From Actinomycetota bacterium (GTDB taxonomy: Bacteria; Actinomycetota; Actinomycetes; Streptosporangiales; Streptosporangiaceae), in assembly GCA_003242605.1 (NCBI GenBank), contig QGUZ01000186.1:1-9763 (forward strand): DNA of 9,763 bases. Direction: 5' to 3'. The notes below the pieces were generated by a model that saw only the letters and a list, made by a program, of their open reading frames with translations, was not told the DNA's origin and searched no databases. Shown here in pieces: positions 1 to 6,474 of the stretch. Made by a program: the position numbers and the translations under genes. Position 1 is the first letter of the stretch, and each line of letters opens with the position of its first letter.

Positions 1-633
1 GTGCAGGACGAGGCGAGCCAGCTCGTCGCCCTCGCGCTCACCCGGGTGCCGGTGACCGGCACCGACGCGAGGTGGCTCGACTTCGCCGCCGGCCCCGGCG
101 GCAAGGCCGGGCTGCTCGACGCGGTCGCCGCCGGGCGCGGCGCCCGCCTGCTCGCCTCGGACGTGCAGCCCCACCGGGCCCGCCTGGTCCGGCAGGCGGT
201 GCGCGACGGCGCGGTGGTCGTCGCCGACGGCACCGTGCCGGCGTGGCGCGCGGGCGCGTTCGACCGGGTCATGCTGGACGCGCCGTGCACCGGCCTGGGC
301 GCGCTGCGCCGCCGCCCGGAGGCGCGGTGGCGGCGCGGCCCGGAGGCGCTGCCGGAGCTCACCGCGCTGCAGCGCCGGCTGCTCGACGCGGCCGCGGACG
401 CGGTGCGGCCCGGCGGCGTGGTCGCCTACGTCACCTGCTCCCCGCACCTGGCGGAGACCGTCGTCGTGGTCGAGGACGTCGCCGCCCGCCGCGGCGATCT
501 GGAGACGCTCGACGCGCGGGAGTACCTGCCCGAGGCCGACGGGCTCGGCGACGGGCCGTACGCGCGGTTCTGGCCGCACCGGCACGGCACCGACGCGATG
601 TTCCTCGCCCTGCTGCGGCGCACCGCCCGCTGA
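1..633 (+). CDS. rsmB: RsmB 16S rRNA cytosine-5 methyltransferase, C-terminal part (5' end outside window)
   Basis: S-adenosylmethionine-dependent methyltransferase expected to make m5C967 (E. coli numbering) in 16S rRNA. What is present is the Rossmann-fold catalytic domain. Counting from the first codon in the window, the SAM-binding motif I reads DFAAGPGGK (about 27-35), motif IV is DAPCTGLG with C96, and motif VI is TCSP with C146. These two cysteines are the release/base and nucleophile pair of the RNA m5C (RsmB/NSUN) family. The end (WPHRHGTDAMFLALLRR) is the usual family C-terminus. The GTG at base 1 is not the true start: VQDEASQL aligns with an internal segment of full-length RsmB, so the N-terminal NusB-like RNA-binding domain lies to the left. 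A small departure is alanine in motif I where many members have cysteine; that residue is not catalytic. The gene precedes rpe on the same strand, an actinobacterial neighbour pair. Confidence 0.94.
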   Translation: MQDEASQLVALALTRVPVTGTDARWLDFAAGPGGKAGLLDAVAAGRGARLLASDVQPHRARLVRQAVRDGAVVVADGTVPAWRAGAFDRVMLDAPCTGLGALRRRPEARWRRGPEALPELTALQRRLLDAAADAVRPGGVVAYVTCSPHLAETVVVVEDVAARRGDLETLDAREYLPEADGLGDGPYARFWPHRHGTDAMFLALLRRTAR

Positions 634-680
634 CGGCGGGCCGGCCGGGCGGCAAGGTGAGGCGGCCCGGGCGCGGGCCG
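625..680 (+). terminator. GC hairpins after rsmB, possible weak terminator
   Basis: Two short stem-loops lie around and after the rsmB stop codon. One has 6-bp arms at 625-630 and 636-641, with the TGA in its loop. The other has 7-bp arms at 663-669 and 674-680 with a GGCG loop. Neither is followed by a T-tract. In such GC-rich DNA short inverted repeats arise by chance, so a termination role is only suggested, helped by the separate promoter candidate that follows for rpe. Confidence 0.27.
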
Positions 681-694
681 GCGACGCGGGCCAA

Positions 695-700
695 TAGACT
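695..700 (+). promoter_or_regulatory. -10 box (TAGACT) for a leaderless rpe transcript
   Basis: TAGACT matches the actinobacterial -10 consensus TAGRRT/TANNNT. Only 8 nt (701-708) separate it from the rpe ATG, so transcription should begin at or within a base or two of the start codon. No purine-rich Shine-Dalgarno sequence precedes the ATG (the bases are GACTCGCCCATC), which agrees with leaderless translation. No recognisable TTGACA-like -35 element is found 16-19 bp upstream. That is common in mycobacterial and streptomycete leaderless promoters. Confidence 0.5.
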
Positions 701-708
701 CGCCCATC

Positions 709-1383
709 ATGGCAGTACAGATCTCGCCCAGCATCCTGTCCGCGGACTTCGCGCGGCTCGCCGACGAGGCGGCCCGGGTCAACGGCGTCGCCGACTGGCT
801 CCACGTCGACGTCATGGACAACCACTTCGTGCCCAACCTCACCCTCGGCCTGCCGGTGGTCGAGTCGCTGCTCAAGGCCACACAGCTGCCGCTCGACTGC
901 CACCTGATGATCGAGGACCCGGACCGGTGGGCGGTGCAGTACGCCGAGGCGGGCGCGGGCAGCGTCACCATCCACGCCGAGGCGGCCAAGGCCCCGGTTC
1001 GCACGCTGCGGCAGATCCGCAAGGCGGGCGCGCGGGCGGGGTTCGCGCTCAACCCGGCCACCCCGGTGGAGCCGTACGCGGACCTGCTGGGCGAGATCGA
1101 CATGCTGCTGGTGATGACCGTCGAGCCGGGCTTCGGCGGCCAGCCGTTCCTCGACGTGGTGCTGCCGAAGGTGCGCCGGGCCCGCGAGCTCATCGACCGG
1201 CACGGCGGCGAGGTCTGGCTCCAGGTGGACGGCGGCGTCTCCGCCGCCACGATCGAGCGCTGCGCGGAGGCGGGCGCGGACGTGTTCGTGGCGGGCAGCG
1301 CCGTGTACGGCGCCGAGGACGCCGCCCGGGCCGTCCAGGAGCTGCGCGACCTCGCCGAGTCGGCCTGGAAGCGGCGCGGCTGA
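709..1383 (+). CDS. rpe: ribulose-phosphate 3-epimerase
   Basis: Interconverts D-ribulose 5-phosphate and D-xylulose 5-phosphate in the pentose phosphate pathway; cytoplasmic, metal-dependent TIM barrel. The 224-residue length is normal. The N-terminal ISPSILSADFARL is the family signature. Metal and catalytic residues are in place: H32 and D34 in HVDVMD, H65 in CHLM, and D174 in QVDGG. The phosphate-binding region includes TVEPGFGGQPF (about 137-147) and FVAGSAVYG (about 193-201). The product of its substrate pool, ribulose 5-phosphate, feeds RibBA encoded further right, a plausible reason for the conserved rpe-rib neighbourhood. ATG 709 is chosen because the family motif begins right after it and a -10 box sits just upstream. 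No SD sequence is visible. The TGA stop lies inside a hairpin shared with the convergent dppF gene. Confidence 0.97.
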   Translation: MAVQISPSILSADFARLADEAARVNGVADWLHVDVMDNHFVPNLTLGLPVVESLLKATQLPLDCHLMIEDPDRWAVQYAEAGAGSVTIHAEAAKAPVRTLRQIRKAGARAGFALNPATPVEPYADLLGEIDMLLVMTVEPGFGGQPFLDVVLPKVRRARELIDRHGGEVWLQVDGGVSAATIERCAEAGADVFVAGSAVYGAEDAARAVQELRDLAESAWKRRG

Positions 1384-1407
1384 CCCGCCGCGCCGCCGGG
1401 TCAGCCG
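1377..1407. terminator. bidirectional hairpin containing both convergent stop codons
   Basis: Perfect 11-bp inverted repeat: CGGCTGACCCG at 1377-1387 and CGGGTCAGCCG at 1397-1407, with a 9-nt loop. The rpe TGA (1381-1383) and the reverse-strand dppF TGA (1401-1403) sit at mirror positions in the two arms. Only 17 bp separate the genes. There is no T-tract on either side, as is usual for actinobacterial hairpin terminators. Being symmetric, it would fold in either transcript. Confidence 0.6.
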
Positions 1408-2495
1408 GACCGGTTCTCCGCGGCGCCGCCGGGGGCGAGCGACCCCTCGAGCGGCGCGCCGGCCGAGCCGTCCGCCCCCGCCCCTTCCGCGGGCGGCTCC
1501 GCGGGCTTGGGCGGGTCCATCGGGTGGTGGCAGGCGACGAGGTGGCCCTCGGCGTTGCCGTCGAGCCGGACCAGCGGCGGCGTCTCCTGGGCGCACTTGT
1601 CCGTCGCCTTCCAGCACCGGGTGCGGAACCGGCACCCGGACGGCGGGTCGACGGGGGAGGGGAGGTCGCCGCTGAGCCGGATGCGCTCCCGGCCCGGCTC
1701 CGCGTCGATCTCGGGCACCGCCGACAGCAGCGCGTGCGTATACGGATGCCGGGGCCGCTCGTAGATCGAGGTGCGGTCGCCGACCTCGACGATGCGGCCC
1801 AGGTACATCACCGCGACCCGGTGCGAGAAGTGCCGCACCACGGCGAGGTCGTGGGCGATGAACAGGAACGCGATCCCGAACTCCCGCTGCAGGTGCTGCA
1901 GCAGGTTGATCACCTGGGCCTGGATCGACACGTCGAGCGCGGAGACCGGCTCGTCGGCGACGATCAGCTTGGGCTGGAGGGCGAGCGCCCGGGCGATCCC
2001 GATGCGCTGGCGCTGCCCGCCGGAGAACTCGTGCGGGTACCGGTTGTAGTGCTCGGGGTTGAGGCCGACCGTCTCGAGCAGCTCGCGGACCCGCTTCTCC
2101 CGGCCGCCGGGCGGCTCGATGCCGTTGATCTCCATCGGCCCGCGGATGATCGACCCCACGGTGTGCCGCGGGTTGAGCGACGAGTAGGGGTCCTGGAAGA
2201 TCATCTGGATCTGCGACCGGATCGGCTTGAGCTCCCGGCGGCTCGCGTGGGTGATGTCCCGGCCCTCGAACCGGATCGTCCCGCGGTCCGGCTCGAGCAG
2301 CCGCGCCACCAGCCGGCCGGTGGTGGACTTGCCGCAGCCGGACTCGCCGACGAGGCCGACGGTCTCCCCGGGAGCGATGGTGAGGTCGACGTCGTCGACC
2401 GCGTGCACCGAGCCGACCCGGCGCTTGATCAGGAAGCCGCCCATCACCGGGAAGTGCTTGGTGAGGCCGGACAGCTCCAGCAGCGGCTCGCTCAT
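1401..2495 (-). CDS. dppF: peptide-type ABC importer ATP-binding subunit (DppF/OppF family)
   Basis: Cytoplasmic ATPase of a peptide/nickel-type importer, 364 residues, expected to pair with the adjacent DppD. Visible motifs: Walker A GESGCGKS (50-57), Q-loop Q101 in MIFQDPYSSLNPR, ABC signature FSGGQRQR (157-164), Walker B LIVADEP (178-183; D181, E182), and H-loop H215. The C-terminal oligopeptide-transporter extension carries C288, C294, C301 and C322, the pattern that holds an iron-sulfur cluster in some DppD/DppF proteins. Residues 326-364 form a Pro/Gly/Ala/Glu-rich tail beyond the folded domain. ATG 2495 is preceded by a strong SD (GGAAGGAG, 5-nt spacer) and overlaps the dppD stop by 4 bp (ATGA), so the two are translationally coupled. 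It is the last gene of the operon. The open frame continues far upstream of this ATG only because of GC bias. Substrate cannot be told from sequence; dpp is used as a family label. Confidence 0.95.
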   Translation of the reverse strand: MSEPLLELSGLTKHFPVMGGFLIKRRVGSVHAVDDVDLTIAPGETVGLVGESGCGKSTTGRLVARLLEPDRGTIRFEGRDITHASRRELKPIRSQIQMIFQDPYSSLNPRHTVGSIIRGPMEINGIEPPGGREKRVRELLETVGLNPEHYNRYPHEFSGGQRQRIGIARALALQPKLIVADEPVSALDVSIQAQVINLLQHLQREFGIAFLFIAHDLAVVRHFSHRVAVMYLGRIVEVGDRTSIYERPRHPYTHALLSAVPEIDAEPGRERIRLSGDLPSPVDPPSGCRFRTRCWKATDKCAQETPPLVRLDGNAEGHLVACHHPMDPPKPAEPPAEGAGADGSAGAPLEGSLAPGGAAENRSG

Positions 2496-3565
2496 GCGCG
2501 CTCCTTCCGGTCGGTTCGGCGCTCGGGCGCGAGGCGCCGCTTGTCCTCGGGCGCCAGGTGGCAGGCGTCGGCGTGCCCCGTCTCGGGGGTGAGCACGGGC
2601 CGCTCGCGGGTGCACAGCTCGCGCCCGGCGACGTCGACGTAGTCGCACCGGGGGTGGAACGGGCATCCCGGCGGCGGCGCGAGCAGGCTCGGCGGCGTGC
2701 CGCGCACCGGCCGCAGCGGCACGTCGACCGGCGAGCGCAGGCTCGGCATCGACCCGAGCAGGCCCCAGGTGTAGGGGTGGCGGGGCTCGCGCAGCACCTC
2801 CCGCACGGTGCCGCGCTCCACCGCCCGCCCGGCGTACATGACGAGCACCTCGCTCGCGGTGTTCGCCACCACGCCCAGGTCGTGGGTGATGAGGATGACC
2901 GCCATGCCGGTCTGCTGCTGCAGCTCCTTGAGCAGGTCGAGGATCTGCGCCTGCACGGTCACGTCGAGCGCGGTGGTGGGCTCGTCGGCGATGAGCAGGT
3001 CGGGGTCGCAGACCAGGGCCATGGCGATCATGGCCCGCTGCCGCATGCCGCCGGAGAAGTGGTGCGGGTAGTCGTCGACGCGCAGGTGCGGCTGCGGGAT
3101 GCCGACCCGCTTCAGCATCTCGATCGCCCGCTCGCGGGCCTCGCGCTTGCTGCCGCCCTTGTGCCTGCGGTAGGTCTCGGCGATCTGCCGGCCCACCGTG
3201 TGGTACGGCGACAGCGCGGTGAGCGGGTCCTGGAAGACCATGGCGACCCGGTTGCCGCGCAGCCGCTCCATCACGGCCCGGTCCGCGGACACCAGTTCCT
3301 GGTCCTCCAGCCAGATCTCGCCGGTGATCGTGGTGGTCGACGGGTCGTGCAGGCCGAGGATGGACAGGCTCGTCACCGACTTGCCGGAGCCGGACTCGCC
3401 CACGATGCCGAGCGTGGTGCCCTTCTCCAGGTCGAAGGAGAGCCCGTCGACCGCGCGCACCACACCGTCCTCGGTGGTGAACTCGACGGTGAGGTCGCGG
3501 ACCGCGAGGAACGATCCGGGGCCGCGGCGCACGGGGGGTTCGGTGGTCCAGGTGGCGGTGGTCAC
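2492..3565 (-). CDS. dppD: peptide-type ABC importer ATP-binding subunit (DppD/OppD family)
   Basis: Second ATPase of the importer, 357 residues. Motifs: Walker A GESGSGKS (56-63), Q-loop Q112 in MVFQDPLTALSP, signature FSGGMRQR (170-177), Walker B LLIADEPT (190-197), and H-loop H228. The C-terminal extension has C301, C307, C318 and C335 (CPFHPRC, then C, then C), the four-cysteine arrangement that binds a [4Fe-4S] cluster in characterised DppD structures. The start is GTG at 3565, preceded on the coding strand by GGGAG at a 9-nt spacing. It lies 15 nt after the dppB stop and its own stop overlaps dppF. The residues before the ABC core (about 1-18) are Thr/Pro/Arg rich and may be a short tail; a slightly later start cannot be excluded. 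Substrate is unknown. Confidence 0.95.
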   Translation of the reverse strand: MTTATWTTEPPVRRGPGSFLAVRDLTVEFTTEDGVVRAVDGLSFDLEKGTTLGIVGESGSGKSVTSLSILGLHDPSTTTITGEIWLEDQELVSADRAVMERLRGNRVAMVFQDPLTALSPYHTVGRQIAETYRRHKGGSKREARERAIEMLKRVGIPQPHLRVDDYPHHFSGGMRQRAMIAMALVCDPDLLIADEPTTALDVTVQAQILDLLKELQQQTGMAVILITHDLGVVANTASEVLVMYAGRAVERGTVREVLREPRHPYTWGLLGSMPSLRSPVDVPLRPVRGTPPSLLAPPPGCPFHPRCDYVDVAGRELCTRERPVLTPETGHADACHLAPEDKRRLAPERRTDRKERA

Positions 3566-3580
3566 TCCTGCTTTCTCCCG

Positions 3581-4561
3581 TCAGCTGAGCCGTACCCGCG
3601 GGTCGATGACCGCGTAGAGGATGTCGACGATGATGCTGAACACCACGATCGCGGCCGCCGCGAGCAGCACGGTCGCCATGAGCATCGGCAGGTCGGAGTC
3701 GGTGACGGCGCGGAGCGCCAGCCGCCCGATGCCCTGCAGGCCGAAGGTGGTCTCGGTGATGATCGCCCCGCCGATGAGGCTGCCCAGGTCGACACCGAAG
3801 ATCGTGACGACCGGGATGAGGGTGCCGCGCAGCGCGAACCGCGTCACCACGGTACGGCGCGGCAGCCCCTTGGCGGTGGCGGTGCGCACGAAGTCCTCGG
3901 AGAGCTGCTCGACCATGGTCGACCGGGTGATTCGCGTGTAGTTCGCGGTGAAGATCAGCGACAGCACGAGCCACGGGAGCAGCAGGCCGTACGCCCAGCC
4001 GATCGGGTCCTCGGTGAGCGGGATGTACTGCGGCCGGTCGAGGATCTGCCACTGGTAGACGAGGAAGTACATGGCGAGCGTGCCGACGAAGTAGATCTGC
4101 ACGGAGGCGCCGATCAGCGACGCCACGCTCGCGATCTTGTCCAGGGGTCTGCCGCGGCGCAGCGCCGCGACCACGCCGGCGCCGACCCCGAAGAGGAGGA
4201 AGAACACCGCGGCGCCGAAGGTGAGCGAGAGCGTGAGCGGCAGCCGGTCGAGGATCGTCTCCAGCACCGGCTCGCGGTTGACGAACGAGTAGCCGAGGCA
4301 CGGGGCGGGGCAGTGGCCCAGGCCCTCGTAGTCGCGGCCGACGACCAGGCCGGCCAGCCAGGCGACGAACTGCTCCCACACCGGCGCGTCGAGGCCGAGG
4401 TTGCGCCGGGCCTGCTCGAGCAGCTCGGGCGGGCAGACCTTGCCGCAGGCGAGCCGTGCCGGATCGGCGGGCACGGCGAAGAACAGGAAGAACGTGGCCG
4501 CCGCGATGATCAAAAGGGTGATCACCGCCCCGATGGTGCGGCGGGTGAGGAAGGCGAGCAT
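3581..4561 (-). CDS. dppB: peptide-type ABC importer permease (DppB family)
   Basis: Inner-membrane pore subunit, 326 residues, normal for the family. Hydrophobic segments lie near residues 10-30, 110-134, 145-169, 190-209, 248-270 and 293-317, giving the six-helix BPD_transp_1 layout with a long outside loop between the first two. The EAA loop that docks on the ATPase is FVRTATAKGLPRRTVVTRFA (224-243). The end (DILYAVIDPRVRLS) is the standard DppB finish. The outside loop (about 31-108) contains two CX3C pairs, C39/C43 and C84/C88, unusual because most of the protein lacks cysteine; disulfides are possible. ATG 4561 is preceded by GGGAG at about 12 nt, a rather long spacing. A strong hairpin separates it from the binding-protein gene upstream. 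Confidence 0.95.
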   Translation of the reverse strand: MLAFLTRRTIGAVITLLIIAAATFFLFFAVPADPARLACGKVCPPELLEQARRNLGLDAPVWEQFVAWLAGLVVGRDYEGLGHCPAPCLGYSFVNREPVLETILDRLPLTLSLTFGAAVFFLLFGVGAGVVAALRRGRPLDKIASVASLIGASVQIYFVGTLAMYFLVYQWQILDRPQYIPLTEDPIGWAYGLLLPWLVLSLIFTANYTRITRSTMVEQLSEDFVRTATAKGLPRRTVVTRFALRGTLIPVVTIFGVDLGSLIGGAIITETTFGLQGIGRLALRAVTDSDLPMLMATVLLAAAAIVVFSIIVDILYAVIDPRVRLS

Positions 4562-4595
4562 GGTCGGCGTGAACTCCCGGGCGTCGACGGCGGAG

Positions 4596-4628
4596 GGGCT
4601 CCGGGGCGGGCGCCCCGCCCCGGAGCCC
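4596..4628 (-). terminator. 15-bp intercistronic hairpin between binding-protein gene and dppB
   Basis: Perfect 15-bp inverted repeat with arms 4596-4610 and 4614-4628 and a 3-nt loop, almost all G-C pairs. It begins 6 nt after the stop codon of the solute-binding-protein gene and lies 34 nt before the dppB ATG on the transcribed strand. No T-tract follows. The position fits a partial terminator or a 3'-end stabiliser that gives more binding protein than pore and ATPase subunits. It could also end the transcript fully if dppB has its own promoter, but I see none in the 73-nt gap. Confidence 0.55.
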
Positions 4629-4634
4629 GCCGCG

Positions 4635-6425
4635 TCACTGCGGCTTGACGAAGATCAGGTTGGGCGACACGGTCCACGACTGCGGGTCGATCTCGGCGCC
4701 GCCGATGCGCGACCCGTGCAGCATGGTGCCGACGTCGTTGAGGTCGGGGACGAGCGGGGTGATCGTCTCCATGATCTTCTTGTCCAGCGCGGCCCACGCG
4801 GCGTTCGCCTCGTTGGCGTCCTCCATCTCGAGGATGCGCTTCATCTCGGCGTCGATCTCGGGGTCGCGCAGGTGGGAGAGGTTGTTGCCGCCCTCACGCA
4901 CCGGACCGAAGATCACCGGGAAGACGGTCGAGCCCGACGGCCAGTCCTGGCCCCAGCCGCCCCAGTACATGTCGAAGCCGTTGTCGACCTTGCTGATCTG
5001 GTCGTAGTAGGTCTTCCGGGCCAGCGGCTTCGGCACCAGGTTGATGCCGATCTTGGCGAGCTGGTTCTTGATCACGACCGTCTTGCGCTCCTCGGTCGGG
5101 GTCTGGTTGTACGCGTAGACGATCGTGGGGTTGGGGTCGCTGGACTCGGCCATGAGCTGCTTGGCCCGCTCGATGTCGCCGTCGGGCTTCGCCTTCATGC
5201 CGAAGACGTCGTAGTCCTGCCAGCCGGCCACCACGGGGTTGAGGATCGTGGTGGAGATGGTGCTCGCCGCCGGGCCGCCCTCGAGCTGCTGGAGCTGCCG
5301 CGTCGGCCAGGCGATGTTGATCGCCTGCCGGATCTTGATGTCCTTCACCCGGTCGAGGTTGAAGTAGTAGTAGTTCCCGTACGGCGACGGCTGGCGCATC
5401 ATCCGGGAGTGCAGGCTCTTGTCGTTGAGCACCTGCTGGAGCCGCTCCGGCGCGACCCACGCGTAGAACGACATCGCGGTCTTGTCCTCACCGGCGTCCG
5501 CGATGAACCGGTCGGTGATCTGCAGCCGCTCCTGGCCGAACTCGAAGCGCCACCGGTCCGGGTAGCCGCCGCGGATCGGGTCGGTCGCCGGGTCCCAGTG
5601 CGGGTTGCGCTCCATCACCATCGACTTGTCGGGCGTGTGCTCGGTGATCCGGTACGGCCCGCTGGAGACCGGCTGCTTGTCGTACTTCTCCTTGGTGTCC
5701 TTCGCCTTCGGCACGATGGAGTAGCCGGTCATGGCGAGGGCGAAGTTCGCGTCCGCGTGCGGCTCCTTGAAGTGGAACACGACGGTCTTCTCGTCGGGCG
5801 TCTCGATGGCGTCGAGGCGCTTGCCGTCGTACGGGCCGCCGTAGACCTTCTTGTAGTCCTCCTCACCGGTGAGCCACTGCTGGATGTAGGTGGGCCCGTA
5901 GGTGATGTGCGGGGCGAACAGCCGCTCGATCGTCCACTTCACGTCCTCGGACGTGATCGGGCTTCCGTCCTCCCACCTCACCCCGTCCTTGAGGGTGAAG
6001 GTCCAGGTCCGCCCGCCGTCGGAGGGGGTGCCGGGGTCGGTGGCGAGGTCGCCGACGAGCTTGTACTCGTTCGGGCCGACGCGCTTGTACCCGGTGAGGC
6101 CGCGCGCGTACAGCTGGGCCACCGTGCTCTCGGTGTTGACGTAGATCTGGCCCGGGTCGAGGTGGGCGTAGTCGTCGCGGTCGATCATGGTGACGGTGCC
6201 GCCGCGCACCACGCCCTCGGGCTCCGGGGCGGGGCCCTTGGAGTCCTCGGCGGTGCCGATCGTCACCTTGGGCGGGGTGAACGCGTTGGGGTCGGTCGCG
6301 GGGGCCGACGCGGAGGGGGCGGCCGTGCTGCCGCCGCCGCCCGCGTTCCCCGGGGCGCACGCCGCGGCGAACGCGAGCACGCCGATCGCCGCGATCGCGG
6401 TGAACGACCGTCTCCGTCGTGTCAT
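4635..6425 (-). CDS. family 5 extracellular solute-binding lipoprotein (DppA/OppA-like)
   Basis: Substrate-capturing subunit of the importer, 596 residues, exported and lipid-anchored. The N-terminus is MTRRRRSF, a hydrophobic stretch (about 8-22), then a lipobox ending in C23 (AFAAAC, with Ala rather than Leu at -3). Residues 24-50 form a Gly/Ser/Ala/Pro linker. The SBP_bac_5 domain runs from about 74 to the end. Recognisable segments are GGTVTMIDRDDYAHLDPGQ (75-93) and WTFTLKDGVRWEDGSPITSE (141-160), followed by DVKWTIERL and, later, SSGPYRI. ATG 6425 is chosen over an earlier in-frame ATG because it has AGGAG at 5 nt, opens directly on the signal peptide, and avoids overlapping dppC. RRSF resembles a twin-arginine motif, so Tat export is possible. 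The gene is second in the operon, 49 nt after dppC. Peptide is the likeliest substrate class, but family members also bind nickel, heme or sugars. Confidence 0.95.
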   Translation of the reverse strand: MTRRRRSFTAIAAIGVLAFAAACAPGNAGGGGSTAAPSASAPATDPNAFTPPKVTIGTAEDSKGPAPEPEGVVRGGTVTMIDRDDYAHLDPGQIYVNTESTVAQLYARGLTGYKRVGPNEYKLVGDLATDPGTPSDGGRTWTFTLKDGVRWEDGSPITSEDVKWTIERLFAPHITYGPTYIQQWLTGEEDYKKVYGGPYDGKRLDAIETPDEKTVVFHFKEPHADANFALAMTGYSIVPKAKDTKEKYDKQPVSSGPYRITEHTPDKSMVMERNPHWDPATDPIRGGYPDRWRFEFGQERLQITDRFIADAGEDKTAMSFYAWVAPERLQQVLNDKSLHSRMMRQPSPYGNYYYFNLDRVKDIKIRQAINIAWPTRQLQQLEGGPAASTISTTILNPVVAGWQDYDVFGMKAKPDGDIERAKQLMAESSDPNPTIVYAYNQTPTEERKTVVIKNQLAKIGINLVPKPLARKTYYDQISKVDNGFDMYWGGWGQDWPSGSTVFPVIFGPVREGGNNLSHLRDPEIDAEMKRILEMEDANEANAAWAALDKKIMETITPLVPDLNDVGTMLHGSRIGGAEIDPQSWTVSPNLIFVKPQ

Positions 6426-6430
6426 GGGTA

Positions 6431-6435
6431 CTCCT
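6431..6435 (-). promoter_or_regulatory. ribosome binding site of the solute-binding-protein gene
   Basis: AGGAG on the coding strand, 5 nt before ATG 6425. It decides the start: an upstream in-frame ATG at 6518 would add 31 hydrophilic residues before the signal peptide and overlap the end of dppC. Confidence 0.75.
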
Positions 6436-6474
6436 ATCTCCACCTGGTGGGGCGTAGCCGTGCCGGGGCGCCCG

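Noticed and set aside
1..3. GTG at base 1 as the start of rsmB
   Set aside because: The following residues align with an interior segment of full-length RsmB, so the true start is left of the window.
72..2642. Very long + strand open frame (856 codons) crossing rsmB, rpe and dppF
   Set aside because: Arg/Gly/Ala/Pro-rich nonsense with no family signal; an out-of-frame or antisense shadow of well-recognised genes, common in high-GC DNA.
2496..4379. 992-codon reverse frame extending dppF upstream
   Set aside because: The ATG at 2495 has an excellent SD and begins the ABC domain; the extension overlaps dppD and dppB in another frame.
2558..4648. Long + strand open frame antisense to dppD and dppB
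   Set aside because: Composition is typical of an antisense shadow (His/Arg/Asp/Glu/Gly rich) and the opposite strand carries clear transporter genes.
6440..6450. CCACCTGGTGG small palindrome between dppC and the solute-binding-protein gene
   Set aside because: A one-base centre cannot form an RNA loop and an operator inside the operon is unlikely; probably chance.
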